Made by a program: the position numbers and the translations under genes. A DNA stretch of 5,054 nt, taken from positions 1 through 5,054 of the forward strand of contig JBOHRW010000043.1 of the NCBI GenBank assembly GCA_050732935.1. The letters run 5' to 3'. The notes under the pieces were generated by a model. That model did not search any database. It had not been told where the DNA came from and saw only the letters and a program-made list of their open reading frames with translations. Source of the DNA: DASRVA01 sp050732935. GTDB taxonomy: Bacteria > Gemmatimonadota > Gemmatimonadetes > JACCXV01 > JAHWKZ01. This document shows, piece after piece, positions 4,735-5,054 of this stretch (its first letter is position 1; every line of letters begins with the position of its first letter).

Positions 4735-5054
4735 CTACGCCTCGGATTCATCCCGAGCAACGCTCGCGGCGACCGATAATTCGCCTGGGGGCTCTGGAGC
4801 GGCCTCTCCCACACCGGCTACGGACCGATCCCACACCTCCAAAGCCTCCCAAAAAGACCGCGCCAAATCGTGCGGAGCCGCCTGGATCGTCATCCGGATT
4901 GATACCCCCGATAAGAGCACCCCCAATCGCCCCGATTGAAGCTCCCCAGCCGGCCGCGGAGCGCGCCCCAGCCACGTCCCCGCCTCGTGCGGATCTCGAT
5001 CCTGAGAACCTGAACCAGGGCAACGGCGTGGGCCTGCTTCTCATCCGCAATGAC
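4735..5054 (-). pseudogene. Degenerate glycine-zipper protein gene, partial at the window edge
   Basis: Three minus-strand frames each hold part of what looks like one protein. From the window edge, one frame gives a strand-like ALVQVLRIEIRTRRGRG. One base later a second frame gives a glycine zipper, SAAGWGASIGAIGGALIGG, followed by INPDDDPGGSARFGAVFLGG and ending at 4748. The third frame supplies AGVGEAAPEPPGELS and ends at TAG 4735-4737. The order basic strand, first Gly-zipper, Asp/Pro loop, second Gly-rich segment is that of small envelope glycine-zipper proteins, remembered not searched. One frame alone is open from TTG 5050 to 4748 (100 aa), but its N-terminal third (RSRPTPLPWFRFSGS) looks like out-of-frame translation. 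No start is seen because the 5' end lies beyond the window. At least one frameshift is inferred; sequencing error is possible. Confidence 0.4.

Noticed and set aside
1..5054. CRISPR array, riboswitch, rRNA, integrase or replication origin
   Set aside because: No regularly spaced repeats, no recognisable aptamer or rRNA sequence, no tyrosine or serine recombinase motifs, and no iteron cluster were seen on either strand.

Overview
The window reads as accessory chromosomal DNA from a GC-rich, probably uncultured, diderm bacterium. Several small genes encode Sec-exported lipoproteins with short lipobox signals and beta-sandwich domains. That style is common in Gemmatimonadota and neighbouring environmental phyla, but the assignment is inference only. 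No housekeeping gene is present apart from one tRNA.

Layout, left to right. Positions 1-75 hold what may be the last 24 codons of a plus-strand gene cut by the window edge; 76-254 shows no gene. Positions 255-1325 are a complete-looking IS30-family insertion sequence: 20-bp imperfect terminal repeats and a full 330-aa DDE transposase. Its right end sits in the 3' end of a minus-strand lipoprotein gene (start 2028), so the last residues and the stop codon of that gene come from the IS. Diverging from it is a plus-strand two-domain lipoprotein gene (2106-2966). Converging on that is a minus-strand lipoprotein gene (3029-3523), which starts 55 bp downstream of an intact tRNA-Pro(GGG) gene (3579-3655, minus).

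The most interesting structure is around the tRNA. Its 5' half, from the last anticodon-loop base to two bases before the tRNA, recurs without mismatch at 4676-4716 in the same orientation. The two 41-bp copies enclose 1,018 bp (3658-4675). Inside is one cargo gene, read on the minus strand from a GTG with a near-perfect Shine-Dalgarno. It is a lipoprotein with a Cys-rich C-terminal part, apparently split by a single frameshift near 4096-4099. The sharp edge of the repeat in the anticodon loop suggests site-specific recombination at a tRNA rather than slow decay of a second tRNA gene. No integrase lies in the window. Right of the second copy, 4735-5054 holds a degenerate glycine-zipper gene spread over several minus-strand frames and cut by the window edge.

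No operon or pathway can be reconstructed. The common theme is four unrelated predicted lipoproteins in about 3.2 kb, next to a tRNA recombination site and an IS element, as in a turnover-prone cell-surface gene island. Function of the lipoproteins cannot be stated from the sequence.
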